DNA of 64,000 nt. Origin: 66-474 sp035606235 (GTDB lineage Bacteria > Pseudomonadota > Gammaproteobacteria > Xanthomonadales > Rhodanobacteraceae). A program made the position numbers and the translations under genes. Under the pieces are notes generated by a model, which made no database searches, was not told where the DNA came from, and saw nothing but the letters and a program-made list of their open reading frames with translations. The DNA lies in NCBI GenBank assembly GCA_035606235.1, contig DATNFU010000048.1, positions 1 through 64,000 of the forward strand. Direction: 5' to 3'. Shown in pieces: positions 62,969 through 64,000 of the stretch. The first letter of the stretch is position 1, and each line of letters begins with the position of its first letter.

Positions 62969-63895
62969 CTACATCTCGTCCTGCGACAACAACTCCATCG
63001 CCATCACAATTGCATCCTCGCGGCCGCGTCGGGCCGGATAGTAATTCGGGCGGCGGCCGATCTCGTTGAATCCCGCGCGCTCGTACATTGCATGCGCGTG
63101 CACGTTGGACGGGCGCACTTCCAGGTACACCCGCTGCGCTCGATGCATGCGCGCCAGATCCAGCAGGCGATTCAGGATGCGCGCGCCGTGGCCTTGGCCC
63201 TGCTGGGCCGGCGCCACACACACGTTGAGGATGTGCGCCTCTTCCGCGCCGGTGGAAAGAATGCCGTAGCCGATGATGGCTTCGTGCGCCTGCAGCACCC
63301 AGCATTTGTGACCGGCCGCCAGACAGTCCCTGAATATTTGCGGCGACCACGGGAATTCATAAGCGCGGCCCTCGATCGCCGCGACGCCGGCGATATCGTG
63401 GCGCGTCATGGGCCGCCACAGCGGCAATGGGTTTGCGGCCACCGCCACCACGTCACCGCCCCCGCTTTCGCGCGCCAGCCGCTGCATCAGTTCCCATAGG
63501 GCGCGTTTGCGTACGCGATCGATGTTCAACGTGGAAAGAGCATCCACGCGTGACACCCGCTCCGGCGCAATCGTTGCGGGCAGCGGCACCTCTCCGAACG
63601 CCAGCACGCGAACGTGCGGATCGGCTTCCGCATCGGCGATACGCACGCATTGCAAACCGAGCGCGCTGATCGCCTCGGTGATTTTCGTGTACAGCGCCGC
63701 CAGCGTGGGCTGTTCGATTTCCGATTGCGAACGCGCCAATGCGATGCGCTTGTCGGTGATGGCTTGCGGTGATGCGGTTTTCGAAGGTATGGCGACGGCG
63801 GCGGGCGCAACCTGGCCGACTGATGCGGTGCGTGCTCGCAAGCGCAACGGCATCACGCCCAGCGCCTGCAGCACCTGGAAATGGGTCAGGTTCAT
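62969..63895 (-). CDS. HolD-like domain fused to RimI-type N-acetyltransferase (308 aa)
   Basis: Residues 1-145 resemble DNA polymerase III psi subunit HolD: FQVLQALGVMPLRLRAR parallels the HolD start, VRVLAFGEVPLP and VDALSTLNIDRVRKRALWEL parallel its later part. Residues 160-305 are a GNAT domain: LWRPMTRHDIAGVAAIEGRA, HILNVCVAPAQQGQGHGARIL (acetyl-CoA QxxGxG), YLEVRPSNVHAHAMYERAGF and NYYP, as in RimI, which acetylates ribosomal protein S18. In E. coli holD and rimI are adjacent separate genes. GGAG seven bases before ATG 63895 supports this start. A GTG near residue 149 could also begin RimI alone. Confidence 0.75.
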   Translation of the reverse strand: MNLTHFQVLQALGVMPLRLRARTASVGQVAPAAVAIPSKTASPQAITDKRIALARSQSEIEQPTLAALYTKITEAISALGLQCVRIADAEADPHVRVLAFGEVPLPATIAPERVSRVDALSTLNIDRVRKRALWELMQRLARESGGGDVVAVAANPLPLWRPMTRHDIAGVAAIEGRAYEFPWSPQIFRDCLAAGHKCWVLQAHEAIIGYGILSTGAEEAHILNVCVAPAQQGQGHGARILNRLLDLARMHRAQRVYLEVRPSNVHAHAMYERAGFNEIGRRPNYYPARRGREDAIVMAMELLSQDEM

Positions 63896-64000
63896 TTTTT
63901 CACTCCGCTGCATACATCAGCTCACGCCATCCGAAAAACGAACCTGACCTTTTCACTCGCGCGGCGCGGATTGCCGCCGCTGCGCGCGCAGGCGCCGGCG

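Noticed and set aside
63953..64000. Possible C-terminal end of a minus-strand gene (reading RRRLRAQRRQSAPRE then stop)
   Set aside because: Only 15 residues are visible and arginine-rich tails arise easily in GC-rich DNA; it cannot be supported.

Overview
The window is GC-rich chromosomal DNA from a gammaproteobacterium, most likely of the order Xanthomonadales/Lysobacterales and near Rhodanobacter/Dyella. The evidence is gene content, protein style, GTAGGAGC-type palindromic repeats, and gene blocks shared with other gammaproteobacteria. The genus is not proven. No prophage, insertion sequence, CRISPR array, rRNA or tRNA was seen. Almost all of the window is densely packed core genome.

Layout. 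1-4.4 kb: 3' end of glnS; an ArsR-type regulator divergent from a tightly overlapping set (OsmC-like, ACT-domain, Tat-leader NIPSNAP-like, exported alpha/beta hydrolase); a DUF3224 protein. 4.5-8 kb: a PAS hybrid histidine kinase coupled to a REC-EAL response regulator (c-di-GMP breakdown). 8-19.6 kb: PEP-mutase-like lyase, exported S9 peptidase, PhzF-like isomerase, ssb, ispB, dienelactone hydrolase, two UbiH/UbiI-type ubiquinone hydroxylases, a small membrane protein beside a cobalamin adenosyltransferase, and a histone-deacetylase-family hydrolase. 19.8-26.8 kb: the conserved lptD-surA-pdxA-rsmA-apaG-apaH block for outer-membrane biogenesis, PLP synthesis, rRNA methylation and Ap4A hydrolysis. 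26.8-30.5 kb: an inositol-phosphatase-like enzyme, bioA, a small exported protein and rsmE.

30.5-42 kb is a complete minus-strand Pil-Chp type IV pilus chemosensory operon: pilG, pilH, pilI, pilJ, giant chpA, a CheB-position protein and chpC. A near-consensus sigma-54 promoter lies upstream of pilG. Next come gshB, a TonB-like gene, yqgE, ruvX and pyrB, then the twitching ATPases pilT and pilU, yggS, proC and yggT. This order resembles the Pseudomonas aeruginosa bioA-to-yggT block, so the region is an ancestral twitching-motility neighbourhood. The local version has no PilK methyltransferase and its CheB-position protein has lost the esterase domain. That protein instead carries a short motif resembling the CheY-binding peptide of FliM.

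53.7-64 kb: a leaderless BtuF-like protein, yjbQ and pdxH as an overlapping minus-strand operon; an orphan OmpR-type regulator; aroK-aroB; a WGR mini-protein overlapping hemE; valS; and a gene that appears to fuse HolD (DNA polymerase III psi) to RimI.

At least three dispersed repeat families run through the window. Some copies sit inside or against genes: one adds about 20 residues to a ubiH-type gene, and others supply the stop codons of aroB and valS.
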